Source of the DNA: Polaribacter huanghezhanensis | GTDB taxonomy: Bacteria > Bacteroidota > Bacteroidia > Flavobacteriales > Flavobacteriaceae | DNA: 64,000 nucleotides | NCBI RefSeq assembly: GCF_030444335.1 | Contig: NZ_CP128595.1 | Coordinates: 496,001 to 560,000, forward strand | Reading direction: 5' to 3' | Shown: positions 37,967 to 45,495 of the stretch, in pieces | How the letters are laid out: each line of letters begins with the position of its first letter | Position numbering within the stretch: position 1 is the first letter of the stretch | Notes under the pieces: model-generated | Seen by the model: only the letters and a program-made list of their open reading frames with translations | What the model was told of the DNA's origin: nothing | The model's database searches: none | Position numbers and translations under genes: made by a program

Positions 37967-38761
37967 TTATTGCTTCCCTCCTAAAACCAACAAAGGAACA
38001 TTACAGTGAAACTCTTCTTTTAGAATTGTATTCTTTTCCCATAGCTTTGTAAAAAACCCTCTTTTACGTCTAAAAACACACAACATATCTGGTTGATTCG
38101 ATTGAAAATGTTCTAAAACTCCTTGAAAAGTAGTTGCATTTTCTGTAATTGTTAACGAAGATTTTAAACTGTCTAATGCTGGATTTAGAATCAAATCTTT
38201 ATCTGTATAATTTGGTGTTTTAACCAACAACAAATTAATCACAGGATTGAATTTATCCTTTATAAATTGTAAAGGTTTCAATACCCCTTTTTTATTTACA
38301 ACACCCGTTTTAAACGCTGTTAAAATAACATTAAATGGCTTAAAAACATACGATTCTGGAACAATTAAAACAGGAATATTAGATTGTTTTACAACGCTCC
38401 CAGAAGTGCTTCCTAAAAAAACTTCTTCTTTTATAGAGTTGCTTTTTGGCCCCATTACAATTAAATCCACTCCAATTTCTTTTTCTACAGATGCTATAGA
38501 GTCTAACACATTTCCTTTCGCGGTAATTAATTGAATATCTTTTCCTTTTCTGTTTGCAGCATTAATTATAGAACGCATATACAAATTAGATTCGCGCTCT
38601 AAAATTTCATCAATATTTATAATTGTTCCTGCTTTTGGCTGCACATTGTATGCTCTAAGCACAAAGACATTTGCATCAATCTCACAAGCAAAATCAATGG
38701 CGTACTGCAAGGTGTTTATTGAGTTTTCTGAAGAACCGATCGGAACAAGTATATTTTTCAT
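37967..38761 (-). CDS. Universal stress protein, two USP domains
   Basis: 264 residues. N-terminal USP domain (KNILVPIGSSENSINTLQYAIDFA) with the nucleotide-loop phrase LGSTSGSVVKQSNIPVLIVPES, then a second, degenerate USP-like half (VILTAFKTGVVNKKGVLKPL). The ATP-binding loop is present only in the first half. Cytoplasmic; likely a stress or metabolite sensor. It converges on the AddB-like gene. Confidence 0.82.
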   Translation of the reverse strand: MKNILVPIGSSENSINTLQYAIDFACEIDANVFVLRAYNVQPKAGTIINIDEILERESNLYMRSIINAANRKGKDIQLITAKGNVLDSIASVEKEIGVDLIVMGPKSNSIKEEVFLGSTSGSVVKQSNIPVLIVPESYVFKPFNVILTAFKTGVVNKKGVLKPLQFIKDKFNPVINLLLVKTPNYTDKDLILNPALDSLKSSLTITENATTFQGVLEHFQSNQPDMLCVFRRKRGFFTKLWEKNTILKEEFHCNVPLLVLGGKQ

Positions 38762-38881
38762 GTGAGGTTATTTAGTATTTTAGAAAATTACACAAAATAA
38801 ATGTACTGCAAAAATACACATTTTAAATCTATCTTTTTTATCAATTATAAGAACATTAATAGTAGTATTTTTGAAACGATT

Positions 38882-40216
38882 TTGAAAACAGATATTAGCC
38901 TTAAAAAAATAAACAAATTGGCTTTTCCTGCTTTAGTTGCCGGAATTGCTGAACCGTTGCTTTCTATTACCGATACCGCTATTATTGGAAATATAGAAAA
39001 TAATGCAATTGAATCTTTGGCTGCAGTTGGAATTGTAGGCGCGTTTATTTCTATGTTGGTTTGGGTTTTTGGACAAATTAGAAGTGCAATTTCTTCGATT
39101 GTTTCTCAATATTTAGGCGCTAATAAATTAGAGGAAATCAAATCCTTGCCATCACAAGCAATAACAATTGTTGTTGTACTCAGCTTATTGGTGATTGCCA
39201 TTTCATATCCTTTTTCAGAAACTATTTTTAAATTTTACAATGCTTCTGGAGCTATTTTAAAATATTGTGTGGAGTATTTTAATATCCGGATCTTAGGCTT
39301 TCCGTTTACCCTTTTTACATTCGCCATTTTCGGTGTTTTTAGAGGCTTGCAAAACACGTATTACCCGATGCTAATTGCCATTACTGGCGCGGTATTAAAT
39401 ATCTTTTTAGATTATCTCTTTGTATATGGTTTTGCTGATATTATTCCTGCAATGTATATAAAAGGTGCAGCCTACGCGAGTGTAATTGCGCAAATTACAA
39501 TGGCTGGTTTATCTGCAATTTTATTATTGAAAAAAACCGCAATTCCGTTAAAAATTGTGCTTCCAATACATCCCGAAATAAAACGGTTATTGGGCATGGT
39601 ATTCAATTTATTTATTAGAACATTGGCTTTAAATTTGGCGTTATATTTTGGAACTGCATATGCAACTTCTTATGGAAAAGAATACATTGCTGCTTATATT
39701 ATCGGTTTAAATTTATGGTTATTAGGCGCTTTTATGATTGATGGATATGCTAGTGTAGGAAATATTTTATCTGGTAAATTATTAGGTCAAAAAGATTATA
39801 AAACACTGATCGAATTAAATAAAAAACTGCTAAAATATGCCTTTGTTTTGGGCAGTGTTTTTATCGTATTAGGAACTGTTTTCTACAAACCAATCGGAAC
39901 ACTGTTTACCAAAGAAACTGCTGTTTTAGAACAATTTTATTTAGCCTTTTGGGTCATTTTAGCCATGCAACCTTTGTGCGCAATGACCTTTATTTTTGAT
40001 GGAGTTTTTAAAGGTTTGGGAGAAATGAAATACTTGCGAAATGTCTTAATTTTTGCAACATTGATCGGTTTTGTTCCCACATTACTTTTTTTCGATGCCT
40101 TAGACTTTAAATTGTATGCAATTTGGATTGCTTTTACCGTTTGGATGTTTTTCAGAGGCATCTTTTTATTCTTTAAATTTAAAAGAAAGTTTTCTCTACT
40201 AGCACAAAAGCAGTAA
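38882..40216 (+). CDS. MATE-family efflux transporter
   Basis: About 444 residues from a TTG start, 12 TM helices (for example FPALVAGIAEPLLSITDTAI, ILLKYAFVLGSVFIVLG). The MATE signature region is seen as DTAIIGNIENNAIESLAAVG. The ATG at 38801 would add 27 residues that look unlike a MATE N-terminus, so I prefer the TTG; either start keeps the fold. It exports drugs, metabolites or siderophores using ion gradients; substrate unknown. Confidence 0.8.
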   Translation: MKTDISLKKINKLAFPALVAGIAEPLLSITDTAIIGNIENNAIESLAAVGIVGAFISMLVWVFGQIRSAISSIVSQYLGANKLEEIKSLPSQAITIVVVLSLLVIAISYPFSETIFKFYNASGAILKYCVEYFNIRILGFPFTLFTFAIFGVFRGLQNTYYPMLIAITGAVLNIFLDYLFVYGFADIIPAMYIKGAAYASVIAQITMAGLSAILLLKKTAIPLKIVLPIHPEIKRLLGMVFNLFIRTLALNLALYFGTAYATSYGKEYIAAYIIGLNLWLLGAFMIDGYASVGNILSGKLLGQKDYKTLIELNKKLLKYAFVLGSVFIVLGTVFYKPIGTLFTKETAVLEQFYLAFWVILAMQPLCAMTFIFDGVFKGLGEMKYLRNVLIFATLIGFVPTLLFFDALDFKLYAIWIAFTVWMFFRGIFLFFKFKRKFSLLAQKQ

Positions 40217-40240
40217 ATTTGAATACTGATACTCAATTAT

Positions 40241-41008
40241 ATGACAACGCAACATACCGAAGGAAGTTTATATACCAATATTGTCAATCGAATTGCAACC
40301 ATAGAATTTGGTCACCCAGCTAGTAATTCGTTTCCAAGTACTTTATTAGATCGTTTGACAAAAGAATTGCAACGTGTCTCTACGCTTGATGAGGTAAGCG
40401 TTATCATCTTAAAATCTGAAGGAGAAAAAGCATTTTGCGCTGGTGCATCTTTTGAAGAATTGGTTGCTATTGACAATTTTGAAGATGGGAAAAAATTCTT
40501 TTCAGGCTTTGCAAATGTCATCAACGCAATGAGAACTTGTTCTAAATTAATTATTGGAAGTGTACAAGGAAAAGCTGTTGGCGGTGGTGTTGGATTGATT
40601 GCTGCTTGTGATTATGTATTGGCTACTGAAGCTGCTTCTATAAAATTATCAGAATTCACAATCGGAATTGGACCTTTTGTAATTGCTCCTGCAGTTGAAC
40701 GCAAAATCGGTGTTGCTGGTTTGGCGGAATTAACATTGGCGGCAACAGAATGGAAAAACGCCTATTGGGCAAAAGAAAAAGGATTGTTTTCTAAAGTCTT
40801 AGAGACTAAAAACGAACTAACGAAAGAAACTGAATTCTTAGCAGAAAAATTAGCTTCTTACAATCCAGACGCAATAACAGAAATGAAAAAAGCTCTTTGG
40901 AAAGGAACAGAAAACTGGAATAGTTTATTGCTTGAAAGAGCAGAAATAACTGGAAAATTAGTATTGTCTGAATTCACAAAAAAAGCTTTATCAAAATTTA
41001 AAAAGTAA
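40241..41008 (+). CDS. Enoyl-CoA hydratase/isomerase family protein
   Basis: 255 residues with crotonase-fold signatures: SEGEKAFCAGASFEEL (oxyanion and CoA pocket), QGKAVGGGVGLIAACDYVLA and EFTIGIGPFVIAPAVE. Substrate not decidable; a role in fatty-acid or aromatic catabolism is possible. It lies 24 bases after the MATE gene and 4 bases before a 31-residue membrane peptide gene. Confidence 0.85.
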   Translation: MTTQHTEGSLYTNIVNRIATIEFGHPASNSFPSTLLDRLTKELQRVSTLDEVSVIILKSEGEKAFCAGASFEELVAIDNFEDGKKFFSGFANVINAMRTCSKLIIGSVQGKAVGGGVGLIAACDYVLATEAASIKLSEFTIGIGPFVIAPAVERKIGVAGLAELTLAATEWKNAYWAKEKGLFSKVLETKNELTKETEFLAEKLASYNPDAITEMKKALWKGTENWNSLLLERAEITGKLVLSEFTKKALSKFKK

Positions 41009-41012
41009 AATT

Positions 41013-41108
41013 ATGGGTGGAGATTATTTATTTTTAGGATTGGCAATATTAATTGCGGTCATGTACTTTTACAACAAATCTAAAGTGAACAGAAATAAAA
41101 AAAAATAG
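41013..41108 (+). CDS. 31-residue single-TM small protein
   Basis: MGGDYLFLGLAILIAVMYFYNK followed by a basic tail (SKVNRNKKK). Starts 4 bases after the enoyl-CoA hydratase stop and ends 1 base before the next ATG, so it is translationally coupled. The single TM segment and polybasic tail are typical of real small membrane proteins. Function unknown. Confidence 0.55.
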   Translation: MGGDYLFLGLAILIAVMYFYNKSKVNRNKKK

Positions 41109-41109
41109 C

Positions 41110-41559
41110 ATGAGTACAATAAGAATTACAAAACAATTCAATTTTGAAACAGGTCATGCATTGTATGGTTACGACGGGAAATGTAAAAACGTTCACGGAC
41201 ATTCTTACAAGCTTTCTGTAACTGTAATCGGAAAACCAATTACAGATAGTTCTCAGGTAAAATATGGAATGGTAATCGACTTTTCTGATTTAAAAAAAAT
41301 TGTAAAAGAAGAAATTGTAGATGTGTTTGATCATGCAACCGTTTTTAATCAAAATACGCCACATATCGAATTGGCGAAAGAACTAAAAGATCGTGATCAT
41401 CATGTGATTTTGGTAGATTATCAACCAACAAGTGAAATGATGGTGATTGATTTTGCTAATAAAATTAAAAAGAGATTACCAGAAAATATCAACTTATTTT
41501 CGTTGCGTTTGCAAGAAACAGAAACAAGTTTTGCCGAATGGTTTGCGAGTGATAATTGA
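41110..41559 (+). CDS. queD: 6-carboxytetrahydropterin synthase (QueD/PTPS)
   Basis: 149 residues. Zinc ligands and the catalytic Cys are visible in ETGHALYGYDGKCKNVHGHSYKL (His, Cys, HxH), then MVIDFSDLKKIV, FDHATVFNQ and the C-terminal LRLQETETSFAEW. QueD makes 6-carboxytetrahydropterin for queuosine; some members make pyruvoyl-tetrahydropterin. A hairpin terminator follows. Confidence 0.9.
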   Translation: MSTIRITKQFNFETGHALYGYDGKCKNVHGHSYKLSVTVIGKPITDSSQVKYGMVIDFSDLKKIVKEEIVDVFDHATVFNQNTPHIELAKELKDRDHHVILVDYQPTSEMMVIDFANKIKKRLPENINLFSLRLQETETSFAEWFASDN

Positions 41560-41582
41560 TTAATCTAGCAATGAATCAATGC

Positions 41583-41613
41583 GAGAAATGAATTCATAAA
41601 ATTTCTCTTTTTT
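41583..41613 (+). terminator. Terminator after queD
   Basis: GAGAAAT (41583-41589) pairs with ATTTCTC (41601-41607), followed by TTTTTT. It lies between convergent genes. Confidence 0.65.
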
Positions 41614-41636
41614 ATACTAAAACGATTCTTTTTAAC

Positions 41637-42266
41637 TTATTTTCCGTTAAAAGCATTCATGGTGTTTGCCATGCCTGCTGTTCCAAAAGAAGTAATTACA
41701 TTACAAGAAACCGGTAATCTCTCAATCAATAAACTTGTTTCTTCTTTGCTCCATTTACTCAACACAAAATCTACTTGCCTTCCTTTAGAATAATCTGCGC
41801 CAACTCCAAATCGAAACCGTGGATATGTTGTGGTGTTTAATTTTTCTTGAATGTCTTTCAATCCATTATGTCCGCCAGCACTTCCTTTTCCTTTTAATCT
41901 GATAGTTCCAAAATCAATATTTAAATCGTCCGTAACAATTAATGTATTTTCTATGGATATCTTTTCTTTATCCATCCAATATTTTACTGCTTTTCCGCTT
42001 AAATTCATATACGTACTTGGCTTTAATAAAATAAAGGTTCTTCCTTTAAAACGAAAAGTTGCAACATCTCCTAATTTATCTGTTTCAAAAGTTACTTTAT
42101 GGTCTTTTGCCAATTCATCTAGTATTTTAAAACCAATATTATGACGCGAATTGTCATATTGTTCTCCAATATTCCCTAAACCAACAATTAAAAATTTCTT
42201 CATCAATTCTTCTTTAGTTTCTTTATTAAATCCTAAAATGTTTTTCAAAAACCCAATAACATTCAT
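41637..42266 (-). CDS. pth: Aminoacyl-tRNA hydrolase
   Basis: 209 residues. FLIVGLGNIGEQYDNSRHNIGF holds the catalytic His region, KPSTYMNLSGKAV and DDLNIDFGTIRLKGKGSAGGHNG follow. It releases tRNA from peptidyl-tRNA. The 21 residues before MKKFLIVG look like a real flavobacterial extension, and I kept the longer start. It follows rplY on the same strand in the usual prs-rplY-pth order. Confidence 0.9.
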   Translation of the reverse strand: MNVIGFLKNILGFNKETKEELMKKFLIVGLGNIGEQYDNSRHNIGFKILDELAKDHKVTFETDKLGDVATFRFKGRTFILLKPSTYMNLSGKAVKYWMDKEKISIENTLIVTDDLNIDFGTIRLKGKGSAGGHNGLKDIQEKLNTTTYPRFRFGVGADYSKGRQVDFVLSKWSKEETSLLIERLPVSCNVITSFGTAGMANTMNAFNGK

Positions 42267-42307
42267 TCTTCAAAAATAAGAAGAAATAAATAATTTCAGG
42301 ATAAAAA

Positions 42308-42336
42308 AAAAGCGTTACAATAAGTAACGCTTTTTT
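42308..42336. terminator. Terminator hairpin between rplY and pth
   Basis: AAAAGCGTTAC (42308-42318) pairs with GTAACGCTTTT (42324-42334), loop AATAA. T runs lie on both strands, so it can act in either direction. Confidence 0.75.
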
Positions 42337-42357
42337 AATATTTAGAATAGTTTATGT

Positions 42358-42978
42358 TTATTCTGTAGCTGTTGCTTCTGCTTCTGCTTCTGCTCCTTCT
42401 TCTGTTTCTTCTTCATCTTCTAATTCTTCAGTTGCATTACGAGACATTCTTACTTGCGCTACAACCGTGTTGGCTGGATGTAAAAATGTACAGTTTTTGT
42501 TATCAAGATCTGTAACAAATAACTTACTTCCGATCTTTAATTTAGAAATATCTGCATTGAAAAAATCTGGCAAATCACCTGGTAGTGCTTTTACTCTTAA
42601 TTTACGTTTTGGAAAACGTAAAGACCCTCCATTTAAAACACCTGGAGCTTTTCCTACTAAATGTACAGGAATTTCCATAGTCACTTCTTTATCATCAAAT
42701 AATTGATAAAAATCAATGTGTATGATTCTGTCTGTTACTGGGTGAAACTGAATGTCTTGTAAAATTGCTGCAATTTTTTTCCCGTCTAATTCAATCGTTG
42801 CTGTATAAACGTTTGGAGTATACACAAGATTTTTAAATGCGATTTCTGCTGCTGAAAAATGCATTGGCTTGTCTCCTCCGTATATAACGCAAGGAACCTG
42901 ACCAGCATTACGTAAGGCTTTCGTTGCTACTTTACCTACGCTTTCTCTTTGAGATCCTTTGATTGTAATTGATTTCAT
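42358..42978 (-). CDS. rplY: 50S ribosomal protein L25/Ctc
   Basis: 206 residues. N-terminal 5S rRNA-binding region ([25 protein letters not shown]) and TL5/CTC-type C-terminal domain with [14 protein letters not shown], ending in an acidic tail of Glu/Ala ([18 protein letters not shown]), common in Bacteroidota. Binds 5S rRNA in the large subunit. It is 25 bases downstream of prs. Confidence 0.93.
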   Translation of the reverse strand: MKSITIKGSQRESVGKVATKALRNAGQVPCVIYGGDKPMHFSAAEIAFKNLVYTPNVYTATIELDGKKIAAILQDIQFHPVTDRIIHIDFYQLFDDKEVTMEIPVHLVGKAPGVLNGGSLRFPKRKLRVKALPGDLPDFFNADISKLKIGSKLFVTDLDNKNCTFLHPANTVVAQVRMSRNATEELEDEEETEEGAEAEAEATATE

Positions 42979-43002
42979 TACTTTAATTTAATTAGTATTT
43001 GT

Positions 43003-43944
43003 TTACATTAAAAATTGTCCACTGATGCTAGTATTGTCTTGAACTTTGTGCATAACATCTGCGAATAAAGGGGCGCAAGTTACAACTTTTATTTTAGAAC
43101 TCGCTCCTTTTAAAGGAATTGTATCAGATACAATTAACTCTATTAAACTAGAGTTTTCTATACGTTCAATTGCATTTCCAGAAAGTAAGGGATGCGTACA
43201 AATTGCTCGCACACTTTTCGCTCCTCTTTCCATCATTAAATCTGCAGCTTTTGCTAATGTCCCTCCTGTGTCAATCATGTCATCAACTAAAATAACATTT
43301 TTCCCTGTTACCTCACCAATCAATTCCATATGAGAAATTACATTGGCTTTTTTACGTTGTTTATAACAAATTACCACATCAGAATCTAAGTATTTAGAAT
43401 ATGCATACGCTCTTTTAGATCCGCCCATATCTGGAGATGCAATCATTAAATCTTCTAATCCTAACGATTTTACGTAGGGCAAAAAGATTGTTGATGCAAA
43501 TAAATGATCTACTGGTTTTTCAAAAAATCCTTGAATTTGATCTGCATGTAAATCCATCGTCATAATTCTTGTTGCTCCCGCAGCCTGAATTAAATTGGCA
43601 ACTAATTTTGCACCAATTGCAACTCTTGGCTTGTCTTTTCTGTCTTGTCTTGCCCAACCAAAATAAGGCATTACTGCTGTTACGTGTCTTGCCGATGCTC
43701 TTTTTGCAGCATCAATCATTAATAACATTTCCATTAAATTATCTGCTGTTGGAAATGTAGAGCCTATAATAAAAACGCGCCTTCCTCGAATTGATTCTTC
43801 AAAAGCTGGCTGAAATTCGCCATCACTAAAATGAGTAATTGTTACTTCTCCTAATTTGGTACCATATTCTTTGGCTATTTTTTCTGCTAATTCTATACTT
43901 TGTGAACATGCAAAAATTTTGGGTTCTAATTGATTTGAAGGCAT
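43003..43944 (-). CDS. prs: Ribose-phosphate pyrophosphokinase
   Basis: 313 residues. The PRPP-binding loop VILVDDMIDTGGTLAKAADLM and the DLHADQIQGFFEKPVDHLFA flexible loop are canonical. It makes PRPP from ribose-5-phosphate and ATP, the precursor used by upp and gmk/nadD pathways encoded elsewhere in the window. It heads the prs-rplY-pth block. Past its start begins the accessory boundary. Confidence 0.95.
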   Translation of the reverse strand: MPSNQLEPKIFACSQSIELAEKIAKEYGTKLGEVTITHFSDGEFQPAFEESIRGRRVFIIGSTFPTADNLMEMLLMIDAAKRASARHVTAVMPYFGWARQDRKDKPRVAIGAKLVANLIQAAGATRIMTMDLHADQIQGFFEKPVDHLFASTIFLPYVKSLGLEDLMIASPDMGGSKRAYAYSKYLDSDVVICYKQRKKANVISHMELIGEVTGKNVILVDDMIDTGGTLAKAADLMMERGAKSVRAICTHPLLSGNAIERIENSSLIELIVSDTIPLKGASSKIKVVTCAPLFADVMHKVQDNTSISGQFLM

Positions 43945-44066
43945 TTAGTTGTGTTTTGTTATGAGTTAGTGTGTTGTGTGATGCAAAAATAAAAATATTT
44001 AATGAGTTGCGTTGTTTTTTTTGCTTTAATACTAAATTTATTTTTTAGATTTGCAATCTCTTATAC

Positions 44067-44107
44067 AATTGCTCGAGTGCCTGCCTGTCGGCAGACAGGG
44101 CGGAATT
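44067..44107 (+). repeat. Duplicated 5' tRNA-Leu fragment split by a 20-bp near-palindrome
   Basis: AATTGCTCGAGTG (44067-44079) and GCGGAATT (44100-44107) match, contiguously, the 5' flank and first 17 bases of the tRNA-Leu at 44385. Between the two halves sits exactly CCTGCCTGTCGGCAGACAGG (44080-44099), a near-palindrome with a CCTGTC/GACAGG stem. Nothing else separates them, so the 20 bases look inserted into a pre-existing tRNA copy. Confidence 0.75.
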
Positions 44108-44135
44108 ATAAATTTGTTCATTTAAAAAAAATACA

Positions 44136-44381
44136 GTGTTTACAGTATATGCAATTTCAAGTATTAAAAGGAATTATATATATGTTGGATTAACTAATAA
44201 TCTTGAAAAGAGATTGATAAGACATAATAAAGGTTATAAACCAACAACAAAACCTTATGCTCCTTTTCAATTAATTTATTCTGAAATAACAGAAACAAGA
44301 ATAGAAGCAAGAGCAAAAGAAAAATATTGGAAATCTGGGATTGGTAAAGAAAAATTACGTTCTTTGCGTGATTCTAAGTAA
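44136..44381 (+). CDS. GIY-YIG nuclease-domain protein
   Basis: 81 residues from a GTG start. VYAISSIKRNYIYVGLTNNLEKRL is the GIY-YIG core (the Y, Y and R residues are present), followed by ARAKEKYWKSGIGKEKL. It is the single-domain flavobacterial type of the UvrC/intron-endonuclease superfamily; a nicking function on DNA is the family expectation, not shown. It is bracketed by a partial duplicate of the tRNA-Leu (upstream) and the tRNA itself 3 bases downstream, which suggests past movement of the unit. Confidence 0.75.
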   Translation: MFTVYAISSIKRNYIYVGLTNNLEKRLIRHNKGYKPTTKPYAPFQLIYSEITETRIEARAKEKYWKSGIGKEKLRSLRDSK

Positions 44382-44384
44382 ATT

Positions 44385-44466
44385 GCTCGAGTGGCGGAAT
44401 TGGTAGACGCGCTGGATTCAAAATCCAGTTCTTTCGGGAGTGTGGGTTCGATTCCCACCTCGAGTA
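44385..44466 (+). tRNA. tRNA-Leu (anticodon CAA)
   Basis: 82 bases. GCTCGAG (44385-44391) pairs with CTCGAGT (44459-44465, with one G-U), discriminator A at 44466. D-arm, a CTGGA/TCCAG anticodon stem with loop TTCAAAA, and the GTGGG-TTCGATT-CCCAC T-arm are present. The anticodon CAA (44419-44421) reads UUG codons. A long variable arm (about 14 bases) fits Leu. CCA is not encoded. It is a typical integration site for mobile islands. Confidence 0.93.
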
Positions 44467-44474
44467 CTCTAGTA

Positions 44475-44504
44475 AAAGGCGAAATTTATACTTCGCCTTT
44501 ATAT
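44475..44504 (+). terminator. Terminator after tRNA-Leu
   Basis: AAAGGCGAA (44475-44483) pairs with TTCGCCTTT (44492-44500); the sequence then runs on AT-rich. Confidence 0.7.
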
Positions 44505-44509
44505 TTGGG

Positions 44510-44614
44510 TCAAACATAGGTCAAACAACTTGGTCTTTCAATTCTTTTACAATATCTATATTTGCTATTATTACCTTTGTCTTTTAAGCCGAATGGATAG
44601 TAATCTAAGATCAT
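44510..44614 (-). pseudogene. Remnant of an RHS-repeat core-type protein
   Basis: A 35-codon frame reads MILDYYPFGLKDKGNNSKYRY. DYYPFGLK-KG-NN-KYRY is the pattern of the C-terminal core region of RHS/teneurin-type toxins of Bacteroidota (YYPFGLKHKGYNN...KYKYNGKE). Nothing resembling the rest of an RHS protein is present on either side, so it is a remnant. The flanking 280 bases otherwise hold nothing I can read. Confidence 0.4.
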
Positions 44615-44792
44615 TTTTTTGACCTTTTACACTTTTTCTACCAGTACCTCAACTTTTACAAGTGGGTTATTTCAATGAACTTCTTTTTCAAAACTAAAAT
44701 AATTCTTTGTTTTTTATTGACCTAATGTTCAATCGTTAAATTTTAAACTGATTATTCATTATGCTCTATAATTATTGATTTCATAATTTAAT

Positions 44793-45326
44793 TTATTTCC
44801 AATTTAACTCTTTTTTTATTCGCTCTCTTAAAACCGTTTTTATTTGTTCAGGTGTTTTTATGATATATTCTTTTGCAAGTTCTTTAGTTTCATCCTTTAA
44901 TGATCTAAGATATTCAATCCTGTCTTCGGTAATGTCTTTCCAGTTTTCATTTAAGTCCGTCCAAATAACTGCATCGATTTCTTTTTTACATATCCAATCT
45001 AATATATTCTGCTTAAATTCAAAGTCTTTAGGAAAAAATTCATCACTATCTTTGCTGTAGTAGCCAATGTTTTTAAGATTCGTACCTTCTCTTTTTCTTA
45101 AATTAGCTATTGCATTATCTAATTTGCTTTCGGAAGAATTAGAATATAAGGTTTGAACCATACTTCCATTTTTTGAAATAACTAAAGTTATTCTACCATT
45201 CCGAGATATCCTTGAGAATTCAATTGGTAAAATTGGTCCTTCCTCATTCCAACCATTTTGTTTGTCAAATTTTAATATTTCGGGATTCCAAATTAGAGAG
45301 CCCCAACCTAAGATGGCTATTTTCAT
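44793..45326 (-). CDS. Gamma-glutamylcyclotransferase-like protein
   Basis: 177 residues. The N-terminal ILGWGSLIWNPEIL is the GGCT/AIG2-like fold signature (GxGSLxW), and the rest fits a small alpha/beta protein. In related families this fold makes 5-oxoproline from gamma-glutamyl compounds or degrades glutathione; the expected catalytic Glu cannot be placed with confidence. It is 169 bases downstream of the GTPase-system operon in the same orientation, so it may be an accessory part of it or just another cassette in the island. No signal peptide. Confidence 0.55.
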   Translation of the reverse strand: MKIAILGWGSLIWNPEILKFDKQNGWNEEGPILPIEFSRISRNGRITLVISKNGSMVQTLYSNSSESKLDNAIANLRKREGTNLKNIGYYSKDSDEFFPKDFEFKQNILDWICKKEIDAVIWTDLNENWKDITEDRIEYLRSLKDETKELAKEYIIKTPEQIKTVLRERIKKELNWK

Positions 45327-45495
45327 AAATTATTAATTATTTGGTGATTACTGCTTTTCCGAAGCATTGTACATAACTTTTTGTATATAATTATTTTACA
45401 CTTTTATCAGTTAATAAAATCAATACTAAATTTCGATAATTTATTCTTTGTTTTTTTACTTTCAATATTTATTGTACTTGCAAGTGAGCATTTGA

